A stretch of DNA of 64,000 nt from Chrysopilus asiliformis (GCA_964034945.1 OZ035964.1:952001-1016000), one strand, 5' to 3'; numbered from the stretch's first letter, positions 23,957 to 35,485 are shown. Program-made: numbers and translations. The notes: generated from the letters alone by a model not told the origin.

Positions 23957-24840
23957 AGGTGCCTTTTAACGATTCCATTTAACAATCAATGGGCAAAACC
24001 GGACTGAATAAATGATTTAATGCTGCTAGAAATGGCAAAATTAATTGGAACTTTGTATTTTGTGACCATTTCCCAACATTTTGTAGTGATTTTTTTTTCA
24101 AAATTTCATTTTGTAAATTTTTGAAATTTTTGACAAAAAATCTCAAGAAAATTTCAAGTCTCAAGAAAAAAATTGTTTTAAAAAAAAAGTACTTCGATTT
24201 CAGGAAAACTAAAAATCACACATTCTTTAGGATCCATTTATCTATCAAAAACCGTTTACCGTAAGTCGATAGGATAAAAATTACGCGAGGGACAGACGGT
24301 TTTCCAAATGTCGGATCCTTAAAAATTGTATCCTTTTTTCTCGAAAACGGCTGAAAGGATTTTTATGAAATTTGGAATCTTATAGTTTTTGGGAACGAGG
24401 AATCGATATCCGGTGTCCTTTTTGGCGAAAAAGGGATTTTTCAAGGACCTCGTCCTTGTATCGCCCGAACCGTACCCCCCTCCTCAAAAAGGACACCGGA
24501 TATTGACTCTCCGTCCCCGATAACCTATAAATTCTAAATTTCAGCCCGATCGAAGGACTTGAATTTTTCGTCCTTAAAAAAAGTACAGGGGTCCCCCTTG
24601 CGATTTTTTCAAATTTTTGACACGTGTCCGATTTTGCTGAAACTTGGTAGAGGGGGGTTTTTGCGACCTCTGATTAAAAATCCGTTATCCGTTTTCCGAT
24701 ATCACTATTGGTTTGGGCGGTGCGGGGGGCGGAGGTGCCTCACGAAAAATTGAATTTTCACAAAAAGGACACCGAATTAGGCTCCCCTTTTTCCCTTTAA
24801 ATCGAATCCTCACAGGATTAGGCTCCCCTTTTTCTTTTCA
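23957..24840 (+). repeat. Dispersed repeat family G, copy 1
   Basis: About 880 bp from ggtgccttttaacgattcca to aggattaggctccccttttt. Three copies in the window keep the same order of blocks (cccaacattttgtag, tctttaggatcc, accgtttaccgtaagtcgat, ggacaccggatattgac, ggtttgggcggtgcgg). No open frame is conserved between copies. Confidence 0.8.
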
Positions 24841-25881
24841 AATTAAATCATTACAAAAGCATCAGAAGGCGAAGGATAGGAAGTGGTCAGAGGGGATGGA
24901 GGGGCGGCTAGTTTCCCGGAATTTCGGTATCATCAAGAAATTTTCTTACAAATCAATTAAAAATAATCTATTTCCAACTTACCTTAATTAAACTTGGAGT
25001 ATTTTGTTTTTATCCAAATACAGACATAATCACTAACTTTGGATTTATTTAAAAGCGTTAAAATTTAATTGATCAAAAACGAATTCTGTTATTTTCAAAA
25101 GACTTTGAAATTTATTTCCATGTTACCGGTTTTTCCACATCCATTCGCTCGCAATTTTGAACTAATCACAAAAAAAAATACGCAAGTCGGTATAAAATTC
25201 AACAACAACTTGCAAAGATTTCCAAAAAGAAGTGATAAAATTTTTGTTTCAAACTGGTTTTTCTTCAATTTTCTAATTTTCTACTGTATGAAATTAACCG
25301 AATTGTTTTATTGTCTTGGGAAAACTGCGCGAATACGTCAAGAAACTATGCACGCTTTTTTATGACTAACGAGACCAGGTAACAAGGTCAAGTGTTGACC
25401 GTAATGGACACAGGACACAATTCCACAAATTCAAATGATTATACCGGGACAAGATACCCCACTATAACCAACGAAATAAATAACAAAAAATACAACCTAT
25501 AGTATACGTGGGAATACCAACAGGCAACCATAAATATACTATTGAATTCGCTGAACCGCATAAACTTTATTCAACAAATATATGTGTATCTGGATAGTAA
25601 TTGATGGAAGGGTGGTAAATTGTATTCTCACACTTGGCCTCATTTCAAATTCAAATAATTTCTTGAGAATAGTTGCGCACATGAAAAATTCGTCCTACTT
25701 ATTAGAATTACATTCCATTATTATTTACCCTTTCAAGTTCTTTATGTACCGAGTCCTTTTTAAATATACTACAGTATGAGTCATGTATATACGTATCTAT
25801 CAATAATGATATATAAATATAAAAAAAACCAGCAAATTCAGTATTGCATGACACAAATTTCAATAAATATAAATGTTACCA
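24841..25881. other. AT-rich spacer with nothing recognised
   Basis: Short chance open frames only. A stretch near 25370-25480 (agaccaggtaacaaggtcaa, ccgggacaagataccccact) is less AT-rich but shows no coding or inverted-repeat signal. Confidence 0.45.
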
Positions 25882-26609
25882 TAGGGGAAACCGGGACCCA
25901 TTCGGCGGAGTTTTTTTTTTTTCAAAGTCATATCCTGCCAAATTCGTTGGATGAACTTCAAGTTTTATAAAAAACGTTGATTATTTTACTACAAAATACG
26001 GAAGAGATTTTCATTGTAGCCCTAAAGACATATGAGTTTAATTAATTCGATTAATTCGATGTATTATAAGTTAGTTTAATTAATTTAAAAAAGGAGGTCA
26101 TTTTGCTGAATGTACCCCGTGTCGGGGCAGATACGGCTTTTGAAGGAAAACGTAAAAAGCCAGTGGCTTCTTTACTGGAATCCTAATTAGGATTATACAT
26201 TCGGTGCATAAATTTTAGATGCCGAATGAGGCCTTTTTAAAAAACCGGATGTGTCCGAAAGTATCAGAAAACATTTATTCAGTTTTCTTTTTCTAAAACA
26301 CTGTAAATTTGGCTTGAAACATAATATTTATAAATGCTATTTACACGAACTTTTCTAAATGTCGGACGAAATTGACTTTAGAAATCCCATACGTACCTGC
26401 TTGAAAAAATTACATCCCAATGCTGGGAAACACAAAAATACTTGTTGTTCTTCTGAGCGCCAAAATAGAACTGCCAGACTTTATTTAACTTCAAGTTATT
26501 GAATTATTGTGTATTTACTTATCTGATCGCTTCTTTCTGAAGTATTATTCATACTGAAAATGGCAATGCCGAATGTGCCCCGTTGCTGAATGTGTCCCGA
26601 TTTCTCCTA
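25882..26609. mobile_element. Non-autonomous DNA element, about 730 bp
   Basis: Inverted ends: taggggaaaccgggaccca at the left and tgtgtcccgatttctccta at the right. Internal phrases gaatgtaccccgtgtcgggg and ccgaatgtgccccgttgctg repeat the end motif, so subterminal repeats are present. A block atgtattataagttag occurs inside at 26059 and just outside at 26653, possibly a longer duplicated segment. No transposase frame. Confidence 0.6.
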
Positions 26610-28139
26610 CTACTGACCAACATCAAATTGGGCTAAACTTTCATTTAATTCGATGTATTATAAGTTAGAAAGGGACATTATTTGAACGTTTTCCAACAAT
26701 AACAGCAAAACAATCGCTCGCATGAAAATTTTCCAACGATTTTACATGAAAAACACATAAATTAGGTGGATGTCGATTAGGAAAATCCATAACGTCAAAA
26801 CATGTGGTCATTATTGTCATCGTAATTGTGTTTTTCCAAGTATATTGTTTTTCTTTTTCCTTCAATTTCTACACCATAGAAAATTATTCATTGAATCAGA
26901 AGTTGTCGACTAGTGGCACAAAATTTTATTTACCACTTAATGCTAGAGTTTTTTTTTTTAATAAAAAATACGTCTAATAAATAAAATATCAGTTGTTTAG
27001 GTCAAAAAAATATCACGTCTGAAGCACACTGCACGCAATCCAACGCACTGAATCCTAAATTCTCGCTCGAGATAAAAAGAGAACACATTACTGGCGAGAG
27101 TTAATCCCAATTCAGACTAACGATTACGATTGCGATTACGTTTTCGATTACAATAAAGATTTGTTTCTTAAATTTTGAATTTTTCTACCTCTAAAAGAGA
27201 TCCTGCCCGAAATCTCAAACCTAACTACTTGTGATTTACATCAATACCGGCATAAATCAAATTCATTTGCTATTAAAAACGTTATCTCCCCCTTCGCCAC
27301 GCCTCCCCCGCCCCCTTTACATTATTACTGACAATATGCCAAAAAGGATAAACAAAAATTCATAACAAAGCCTCGCAAGCCCTAAAACTTTTCAAACCTT
27401 CGCCAATTTAAAAATTTTCTGTTTTTTTTGCAGTGTATTTCTTCGTTTAAGTCCTTATCCAACAAAAAATAAAAACCACCCCAAATTGAAATAAAAACAG
27501 ACTTCTGGGTCAAGGTATTGTCATTTCTTCAATCAAACATTATCGGTTCTGTCCTCAAATCCTATTTGATTGCTATTCGAAACATAATCGTTTTTCTAGT
27601 CCATTGGGTTGCATCATAATTGACTTTTGTGACATAAGATCAAATGCCATAATTTTTCGAACCACACAAATAATATCTAATATAATTAATCTATTAGCCC
27701 GATTTTGATACAATGTCTATGAAAAAAAAACGGTTTTTGTTGTTTGGCTTAAGTTTCCTTTGTTGTTACCATGGGTTACTGAAGTCATATCAATTCATTA
27801 AACACTGATTTTCCGAAAACACCACTTTTTCCATATAATTTCGTTTTCATTTTGATTATTTCGAAGAAAGTGTGAATAAAGAATTTTCGAATTTTTTTAA
27901 AGAAATTGCGAATACAAAATTTCTGAAAAAGATTAAATTCAGATAAATTTGAATATTACTAATAAATTAAGCTTCAAGCGTCTGTAAATTAATTTAAATT
28001 TTTATTTATTTTCTCTAAACAAATTCAAATTTACAGAAATAAAAAAAATTTCAATGTTACTTAAAATCTGACACCTAGATGACGCTAATTGAATCAAAGT
28101 GTCTTAAGTTCCATGGAATGGGTGATTTTTCACTTTCGG

Positions 28140-28460
28140 ATATGTAGTATAATAAAATATTGTATTGATGAAAAATTTCGGCGTTTTAATTTTACCTAAA
28201 AACATTTCCCGACCACTCCCGAGAAGATTGAAGTCATATTACAAAAATGTATTTCTCCCTGTCAGTCTGTCAGTCTGTGTACAAATTTCTCAAAAACTAA
28301 TAGAGATAGAGCCATGAAATTGTACAGGCGTATTTGGTCCTGGAATGGGACGACACTTTTGGTGGAAACCCATTAACGGGAACTTTATTCGTTAAGTAAA
28401 TTGTGCAGAAACGTAGATTTTGTATAATAAAGCCATGTGCTGTTCACATCAGTTATTGCT
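28140..28460 (-). repeat. Dispersed family A, reversed partial copy
   Basis: Reads as the family A tail in reverse (aataaaatattgtattgatg, aaacatttcccgaccactcc), then ctgtcagtctgtcagtctgt, then the tttctcaaaaactaatagag block that precedes the run in other copies. Only a few gacagac-type units are present here, in contrast to the large array in the kinesin intron. Confidence 0.7.
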
Positions 28461-28580
28461 TTTTTGTTTCTTGCTACTGATTTAGCGTTGAGTTATTAAA
28501 GTATATTTTGCCTCTTTTTCGTAGAATTACATGAATTCATCAAAAAATATCTTCATTTGATTCTGAGAAATTATTTACTT

Positions 28581-29447
28581 CCGGTGCATTTTAACGTTTC
28601 CATTTAACAATCAATGGAAAAACCAGGATTGAATAAATGATTTAATGCTGCTATAAATGGCAATATTATTTGGAATTTTGTATTTTGTGGCCATTTCCCA
28701 ACATTTTGTAGTCATTTTTTTTTCAAAATTTCATTTTGTAAATTTTTGAAATTTTTGATGAAAAATCTCAAGAAAATTTCAAGTCTCAAGAAAAAATTGT
28801 TTTTTTAAAAAAAGTACTTCGGTTTCAGGAAAACCAAAAATTACACATTCTTTAGGATCCTTTTATCTATCAAAAACCGTTTACCGTAAGTCGATAGGAC
28901 AAAAATTACGAGTGTGAGAAACGATTATTCAAATGTTAAATCCGGAAAAATTAAATCCTTTTATCTCGGAAACGGCTAAAAGGATTTTTATGAAATTTTA
29001 AATCTTACAGTTTTTGGGGACGAGGAATCGATTTCCGGTGTCCTTTTTGGGGAAAAAAGGATTTTTCAAGGACCTCATCCTTGTACCACCCAAACCGCAC
29101 CTCCCTCCTCAAAAAGGACACCGGATATTGACTCTCCGTCCCCGATAACCTATAAATTCTAAATTTCAGCCCGATCGAAGGACTTGAATTTTTCGTCCTT
29201 AAAAAAAGTACAGGGGTCCCCCTTGCGATTTTTTCAAATTTTTGACACGTGTCCGATTTTGCTGAAATTTGGCACAGGGGGGTTTTTCGGGCCTCTGATT
29301 AAGAATCCGTTGTCCGTTTTTCGATATCACTATTGGTTTGGGCGGTGCGGGGGGCGGAGGTGCCTCACGAAAAATTGAATTTTCACAAAAAGGACACCGA
29401 ATTAGGCTCCCCTTTTTCCTTTTAAATCGAATCCTCACAGGATTAGG
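28581..29447 (+). repeat. Dispersed repeat family G, copy 2
   Basis: Same block order as copy 1 at 23957-24840, with most of its 3' half nearly identical. It ends next to the 3' side of the hAT-like gene; just past it is a 26-bp stretch identical to part of that gene (29477-29502). Confidence 0.8.
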
Positions 29448-29640
29448 CTGTACATCGGCTGTACAGAAGAAATTAATTCCTCACCAATTAATTTCTTGTT
29501 AAGGATACGGAGCAGTGGTGAGAGGTGGTATGGTGGGGGATGGGTGGGTTTTAGAGCCGAATTTTAGCAAACTTTTGTATAATAGAAAAAAAAATTATTT
29601 TCCGAATAGAAAACTCATCCAAAAATTCATATTCTTAATG

Positions 29641-29646
29641 TTTATT
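29641..29646 (-). promoter_or_regulatory. Poly(A) signal AATAAA for the hAT-like gene
   Basis: On the minus strand AATAAA lies about 38 bp past the stop codon at 29684. Called by sequence and position. Confidence 0.55.
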
Positions 29647-29683
29647 GAGTGTAAATACATAACTGTTATTCAAAAATGAAATT

Positions 29684-31474
29684 TCACAAATTTTGATGAA
29701 GAAATACAAACTCTTCAACCTTACCACTTGAAATATACCGTCTTCGATCGTCTAGAAGTTGTCCTTGTTTTGAAAAAACATACCCGCTATGTTTGATACT
29801 GGCACCAATGCATAAATATTTCCTAGCCAAAATATACAAATGCGGATATGTGGTTTGTTTAACATTCCACCATTCTAATGGATTGCATCGTCGGTCCGTA
29901 TGTTGTTCATTTAAATATTTTTCTAATTCCATATTAATTTGCTTGTTGCTCGGTGAGAAACTTTCCTGGCTTTTCATAACGGTTTCATCGAATTCCGCCC
30001 ATAATGATGACGATTGTAAGCTATCTGAAATATGTGATGTAATTTCCGTATCCTGGATATCCATTTCGTCGACCATTTCGTCCTTAATTGCGATCTTCGG
30101 TTCCAATTCTTCGACAATCATTTTGTAAGCATTCTTGAAGTTCTCCTCCTTATTGAAGGCATGCGCCTTAAAACGTGGATCCAATATCGATGCTAAGCTG
30201 TAAACAGGATCTGTTTCAACATCACCGAAACATATCAAAAGATTACTCTGCAATATGGATATTATGTCCTTTACTACTGCTATTTGGTTGGTCTTCAGCA
30301 TTCTTGTCAAATGGTTTCTAATACCGCGTAGATATAGAATAACCTTTGATGCTAGTAAAATACCATCTCGAGACATTTCTTCAGTTATTTCGTAAAATAT
30401 TTTCAATAAATTAATAATCGAATGTATTGTCGATTTTTCCTCACCAATTAATTTCTTGTTAATTAATATCTGATTATGTGATTCAACGACTTCCTTAAAC
30501 ATTTTATAAATATCTATCCAATCGATTGGAATATTCTGATCTTGTATTGCCATATTGTTGGTGGTAGATTGATAAACTTTCCATAATTTAATCGTGAATT
30601 CTTCCATGATTTTTATGGAATTTTGGACAATCGAATTCATACTTTGTGCAAAGCACGGCACACATGGATATCCTTTTGCTGCGAGTCCTTTAACACCAAT
30701 CCGGATTTTATCATTAGAATTGTCGCTAACGATAGCGCAAATCTTTGTTCCAATTTGCCATTTATCTATAATTCGAGTGACTTCTTTAAATACTTCACCT
30801 GGTAGACCACCCCATTCGAAACATTCCAATATATGAGATTCCAACTGATTGTCTTTATTTAAAAAAATTGCCAATACGTTTATGTATTTTTGATCCTTTG
30901 CCGATATCCAAGTTTCAATTGATAAAGACAATTCCATTACTGATAATATACAGTTCTCGATGGAAGTCCTTGCGGCTTTATGACTTTTCGGTAAAAGTTC
31001 CGTTTCAAATGTTGCCCGGCTTGGGATCAGATAGTCATCCTTAAGCATTGTGATGAGCGTCCTGAATTGTTTATCCTCGATCATATCGATTGGAAGATAG
31101 CATTTGACAAGCATTTTCAATATCTGCTGATCAATCACTGGATACGAAGTTAACGACTTGGCAGAAAGTCCGTATGATCCGTCTGATCCTGTATCGAATC
31201 TCATGTCAAAATCGTTTGGATTCTGTGCAGGACTAATCGATAGGTCGCCCAAACCGCTTGATGAACTTGCATCCACCCTACTAGTAGATTCCGTATGGTA
31301 TTCGGGAAAGTATCGATCAGCTAACGACTGATGTTTGAGCTTTATATGACGGCACAAATTTGATGTTGCGCCTCTCCGCATCGAGAAAACCATCCCGCAT
31401 AGAGAGCATTTACACATCCAGTTACTAGTGCGTGTAAAGCACTTCGATATCATAATACTACGTCGTGTCTTCAT
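29684..31474 (-). CDS. BED zinc-finger / hAT transposase-like protein (ZBED-type)
   Basis: One uninterrupted coding exon, 596 aa. The N-terminal BED-type finger has C23-x2-C26 and H43-x4-H48 (CSLCGMVFS then RHIKLKH). The middle is an RNase H-like hAT core (LELSLSIETWIS, VSDNSND, CVPCFAQSMNSIV). The C-terminus is a hAT dimerisation region (CNPLEWWNVKQTTYPHLYILARKYL). I start at ATG 31474: the in-frame extension upstream begins at TTG and runs through a splice acceptor (tttgcacgcag, just 5' of agagtATG). A non-coding leader exon probably ends at 31547 (ttaaag|gtaagt). Compared with active hAT enzymes, the first acidic position reads E (IETW) rather than D and the usual C-x-A-H reads CFAQ. No terminal inverted repeats are evident. 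A full-length frame, spliced leader and poly(A) signal together suggest a host-adopted (domesticated) gene, but a recently dead transposon is not excluded. Confidence 0.85.
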   Translation of the reverse strand: MKTRRSIMISKCFTRTSNWMCKCSLCGMVFSMRRGATSNLCRHIKLKHQSLADRYFPEYHTESTSRVDASSSSGLGDLSISPAQNPNDFDMRFDTGSDGSYGLSAKSLTSYPVIDQQILKMLVKCYLPIDMIEDKQFRTLITMLKDDYLIPSRATFETELLPKSHKAARTSIENCILSVMELSLSIETWISAKDQKYINVLAIFLNKDNQLESHILECFEWGGLPGEVFKEVTRIIDKWQIGTKICAIVSDNSNDKIRIGVKGLAAKGYPCVPCFAQSMNSIVQNSIKIMEEFTIKLWKVYQSTTNNMAIQDQNIPIDWIDIYKMFKEVVESHNQILINKKLIGEEKSTIHSIINLLKIFYEITEEMSRDGILLASKVILYLRGIRNHLTRMLKTNQIAVVKDIISILQSNLLICFGDVETDPVYSLASILDPRFKAHAFNKEENFKNAYKMIVEELEPKIAIKDEMVDEMDIQDTEITSHISDSLQSSSLWAEFDETVMKSQESFSPSNKQINMELEKYLNEQHTDRRCNPLEWWNVKQTTYPHLYILARKYLCIGASIKHSGYVFSKQGQLLDDRRRYISSGKVEEFVFLHQNL

Positions 31475-32079
31475 ACTCTCTGCGTGCAAAGAAATTACAA
31501 ATTCAAAATCAGAAACACATTCATTAAACGCATTAAAAATACTTACCTTTAACCAACAAGTATTTAATTTAATTTTTATTTTTAAAACAAATTAAACGAA
31601 TCTCTGCAGCTTTTACCACACGAAAATACACACTTTATACGGAGAAACGCAAGAACAACTGCCGGCTTTATCTCATCAAACCGAAGCAAATATAAACCCC
31701 ACCACTCTGCAATAACGGAGTTCTAAACTAGTGTGCAAAATATTTCATACTCTTGTTTATCAAACATTGAAGAGTATAAATACAAAAATAAATCTTATTT
31801 ACCACACAATCAAGTCTTCAGTGTGGAGAAAATCATAAGAAGTCAAAAAGATCCGGTTTTGATATGCTTACCCTAACTGCTTTTCTCGCAGAGACTATCC
31901 ATCGTTTAGTAAAATTTTGTAAAGAGAAATCGAAAATCGACGGCCAAATAAACAAACCTCTGCATTATATATTCACACAACCTACACATACACGAGGGAA
32001 ATACTCTTAGCTTTTTGAATTCTCTTCGATTCACACAGCACACACACGCACACACACACACATATTTTTGCTTCCTGAT

Positions 32080-32530
32080 ACCGAGTATAATAAAGTATTG
32101 TATTCACAAAAAATGCCGACCTATTAATTTTGCCTAAAAAAACACATTTCCCGAAAAAAAAAAAACAGTTTTTAGCGATTATCTCGAAAAATAGACGGTG
32201 TTTTGCGGGTTGTAGATACGAGATAAATTAATGAGAATGGCACTCTCCACAATTTTGTTTTACACCGTTATCCTTTATATTTTACAGCTATTAAAATATT
32301 TACATTAAAATGTAAAAAATAGATTTTTGTGAATTGCTGAAACTAACGATTTCCCGTAGCAATAGTTGAAGGAAGAACTAAGGATATTAAAATTCTCCTT
32401 TTTTCGCCTTTTACCGTATATCGACATCTTTTATCATTACATTTTTATGTAAACTAATATTTTATACGTCAGGTAAATTGCGCAAAAACGTAGATTTTGT
32501 ACAAGAAAGTCATGTGCTGTTCACATCAGA
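32080..32530 (-). repeat. Dispersed family A, reversed copy without the gacagac run
   Basis: Starts gagtataataaagtattgta, aaaaacacatttcccg, and ends gtagattttgtacaagaaag, catgtgctgttcacatcag, phrases shared with 28420-28460. The gacagac run present in other copies is absent. Confidence 0.6.
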
Positions 32531-33214
32531 TATTTTTCTTCAACAATTTGTCACTACCGTAAAAGCTTTGATGAGCATAAAAAAACCATGCGCTTCTCAT
32601 CAAATTTTCGTATTCTCTCGAATTGGTTTTCTTTTATAGAAGCCTCCATCAAATCTCGAATTCTTTTGGATATCAAGTTTTTTTTAGTTTTATAGGGCAT
32701 TTATACGTAATTCGTCAATCAAATATGTCAAAAATTGTTTGCAAACCAATCAGTTGAGACGGGGGAAAATTTGACACAAATTAAATAAAAAAAACTGAAG
32801 ATGCACGGAGAGAAATCTAAATAGAAATATACTGGACAGTGGACTCTTCTGCAATGACTCCCTAAAAAATCTCTCGTATATACCCATTTTTTTTCTAGGA
32901 ATCTGTCCTATTATTGCCCTGTGTGGAATGGTGAAAATTAAATTAAATTCATTCTTTTTTATGTATTTTTATTAACATCAGCATCCTAAGTCTTCCAAGG
33001 ATTTTAAAAAAAACTTACCTTTTTTAACATTTTGTTTGCAAATTTTTTATGAAAAAAAAACGCTTTTAATTTGAAAGAAGATTGCTTGATTTGAAAATCG
33101 AATTTTCCCAAAAAACACCGAATACTGCTCTCCGTTTTCTGTTCAACCCGAATCCTTACAGGATTAGGAGGGACATAAGCAGAAGAAGCAGGAAATGTGC
33201 CGAAATAACTCACT

Positions 33215-34560
33215 TCCGGTGCCTTTTTTTACCGATTCCATTTCACAGTCAATGGAAAACCCAGAATTGAATAAATTGTTTTATGTATTTATGGGGGTAG
33301 AAATGGCAAAATTTATTGGAATTCTGTATTTTGTGACAATTTCCCAACATTTTGTAGTAATTTTTTTTCCAAAATTTCATTTTGTAAATTTTTGAAATTT
33401 TTGACAAAAAATCTCAAGAAAATTTCAAGTCTCAAGAAAAAAATGTTTTTTTTAAAAAAAGTACTTCGGTTTCAGGAAAACCAAAAATCACACATTCTTT
33501 AGGATCCTTTTATCTATCAAAAACCGTTTACCGTAAGTCGATAGGCCAAAAATTACGAGTGTGACAAAGGATTATTCAAACGTTAAATTCCTAAAAATTG
33601 AATCCTTTTATCTCGGAAACGGCTGGAAGGATTTTTATGAAATTCGGAATCTTATGGTTTTTGGGGACGAGGAATCGATATCCGGTGTCCTTTTTGGCGA
33701 AAAAAGGATTTTTCAAGGACCTCGTCCTTGTACCGCCCGAACCGTACCGCTCCCCTCAAAAAGGATACCGGATATCGATTCTCCGTCTCCGATAACCTTT
33801 AAGTTATGAATTTCAGCCCGATCGGAGGACTTGAATTTTTCGTCCTTAAAAAAAGTACAGGGGTCCCCCTTGCGATTTTTTCAAATTTTTGAAACGTGTC
33901 CGATTTTGCTGAAATTTGGCACAATTAATGACGTTTTCGACTGGCAGATTCAGGGCAGATTCAGAGCACGCTCTACCCCAGTTTAGAGCAAGGTATTTCG
34001 AGCAGATCTCGAGTAGATTTCGAGCACCTCTGCTTGGGAGTCGAGCATTTCTCAAAGAACAAGAAGAAGCATAAAACAAATTAAAATTAATTTTGATATA
34101 TTCCCCTTAAGTTGACACTGCACTAATATATTTCTGACCAAATGAAATTCTTCTTCACTAGATGAAGAAGAATTCAAGAAATCAAAATCATAAATATCTT
34201 CCATTTACGATTCCACACGATTTTGTTAGCCTTAACCTCAAAAGAGCAACTCAAATCTGACTACATTAGGCAGATCACAAAATTGCTCGAAAAATGCTCT
34301 TTTAGTGCTCGCATACGGAGTACTTGCGTCACTCGAACACGTAACTCTTTTTCGAGCGATCAAAAAATCTCAGTCGAACACAAGATCTCAGAGTGAGCAA
34401 ATTTAGAGCAACTTCAGAGCAAAAAGAGCATGCCAGTCGAAAACGCCATAAGAATCCGTTGTCCGTTTGTCGATATCATAATTGGTTTGGGCAGTGCAAG
34501 CGGGGTTGTGTCCCGAAAAATTGAACTTTCACAAAAAGGACACCGAATTAGTCTCCCGTT
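33215..34560 (+). repeat. Dispersed repeat family G, copy 3 (interrupted)
   Basis: Same order of blocks as copies 1 and 2, but after gctgaaatttggcaca the next roughly 24 bp present in copies 1 and 2 are missing, and a 526-bp element sits there (33926-34451) before the sequence resumes at gaatccgttgtccg. Confidence 0.8.
33926..34451. mobile_element. MITE inserted into family G copy 3
   Basis: Ends: taatgacgttttcgactggc at the left and gccagtcgaaaacgccata at the right, an imperfect inverted repeat. The interior is rich in repeated gagca/tgctc motifs (cagattcagagca, gagcaacttcagagca). Copies 1 and 2 of family G show the empty site, allowing for a local deletion. Confidence 0.8.
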
Positions 34561-34732
34561 TTTCCCGAGATGTTACCGTTTTTAATTTGAAAAAAAAAAA
34601 GTTTTTAATTTAAAAATAACCGGATATTCAACGAAAAATAATTACTTTAAAACGTATTTTGTTTGATTTTTATTGAAACATTCATTAAAAATCAATAGAC
34701 AGCTGGAGAAATATTGAAAAATTCACTAGAAA

Positions 34733-35239
34733 TTAAGAATTTTTGGAGTTTTTCAAGCATATTTGTTTTACCTGTGCAACTTGAGCCGTTTCCATTGAAA
34801 TAAGAAGTTCACTGCGAGCATCCAGATCCTTTTCCACCCAAGTTACTGATTGAGGCTTAACTTCTGTACCTTTTATGTAGTTGAGTAGCCTTGATTTGTG
34901 CAGAATTCCTTCCATTTGCGGTTTCCATGTGCTGTAATTGTCGGCTGTGAGCAATGGGATCCTTCCAGTTATAAATTGACCTGATGCCATTTTCGATCGC
35001 AAAAAAATAACTCCCGACTTGAATTAACTGTTATTCGCTAAATGATTATACGTAGTCTGGGCCCATAACCTGTTGTTGAAAACGGCGGATGGAACCCGAT
35101 GATCGTAAAGAAACACGGAGCTAATGTTAATACATGTTTATTGTTTAAGCAACATGAAGCGAGAGACTAGTTACAAACTAGTTAACAGCTAATGACTACT
35201 TGCTGGTGTTGCCAGATATATATATTTATTTATTCAACA
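34733..35239 (-). mobile_element. Truncated Ty1/Copia retrotransposon (LTR, PBS, gag start)
   Basis: The minus strand has a 165-bp LTR (35239-35075) with TGTTGAA...TTCAACA ends. Immediately inside it is acaggttatgggcccagac, matching the internal initiator tRNA-Met primer-binding sequence used by Copia elements. The gag start ATG is at 34990, with MASGQFITGR then LLTADNYSTWKPQMEGIL and TEVKPQS, the Copia-type gag N-terminus. The frame stops at 34733 (86 aa); the rest of gag, all of pol and the second LTR are missing. No function is expected. Confidence 0.85.
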
Positions 35240-35315
35240 GTATCCTTGGAATTTTTCAAATATTTTTTGAGGATATTCATAGCAACATCACAAAAATATT
35301 TCTTTCGCTGTTTTA

Positions 35316-35485
35316 GATCTCGATTGGACATAAATTTCGCCTAATTTCATGGCCTAACATTAAATGACATATTTTTTCCAAACATTTCTGTCCAAGATGT
35401 CAGAAATGTTTTAAAAAATGTTGTTTTTACGAGACATTTTTTATGACAGGACTTGAAAATGGGCGAAATTTATGTCTAATCGAGT
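35316..35485. mobile_element. Short TIR element, copy 1
   Basis: Ends: gatctcgattggacataaat followed by ttcgcc, and gggcgaaatttatgtctaat followed by cgag, an inverted repeat of about 25 bp. The interior holds the phrase aacatttctgtccaaga. A second copy lies in AhcyL1 intron 9 (36816-37105). Confidence 0.8.

Larger units (their letters stand above)
21535..29683. other. Large intergenic region between kinesin and hAT-like gene
   Basis: No convincing exon found. Contents in order: dispersed family E at 21796-22375, microsatellite catacatacatacat near 22612-22632, family B at 22840-23245, family G copy at 23957-24840, a roughly 730-bp MITE at 25882-26609, a reversed family A copy at 28140-28460 and a second family G copy at 28581-29447. 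Kinesin upstream sequence shows no TATA-type element that I would call. Confidence 0.55.

Noticed and set aside
29793..30836. Plus-strand frames of 60-111 codons
   Set aside because: They are antisense to the hAT-like gene.
31475..31489. Start of the hAT-like protein five codons upstream
   Set aside because: That codon is TTG and the stretch lies upstream of, or within, the acceptor tttgcacgcag; the ATG at 31474 follows the splice site.
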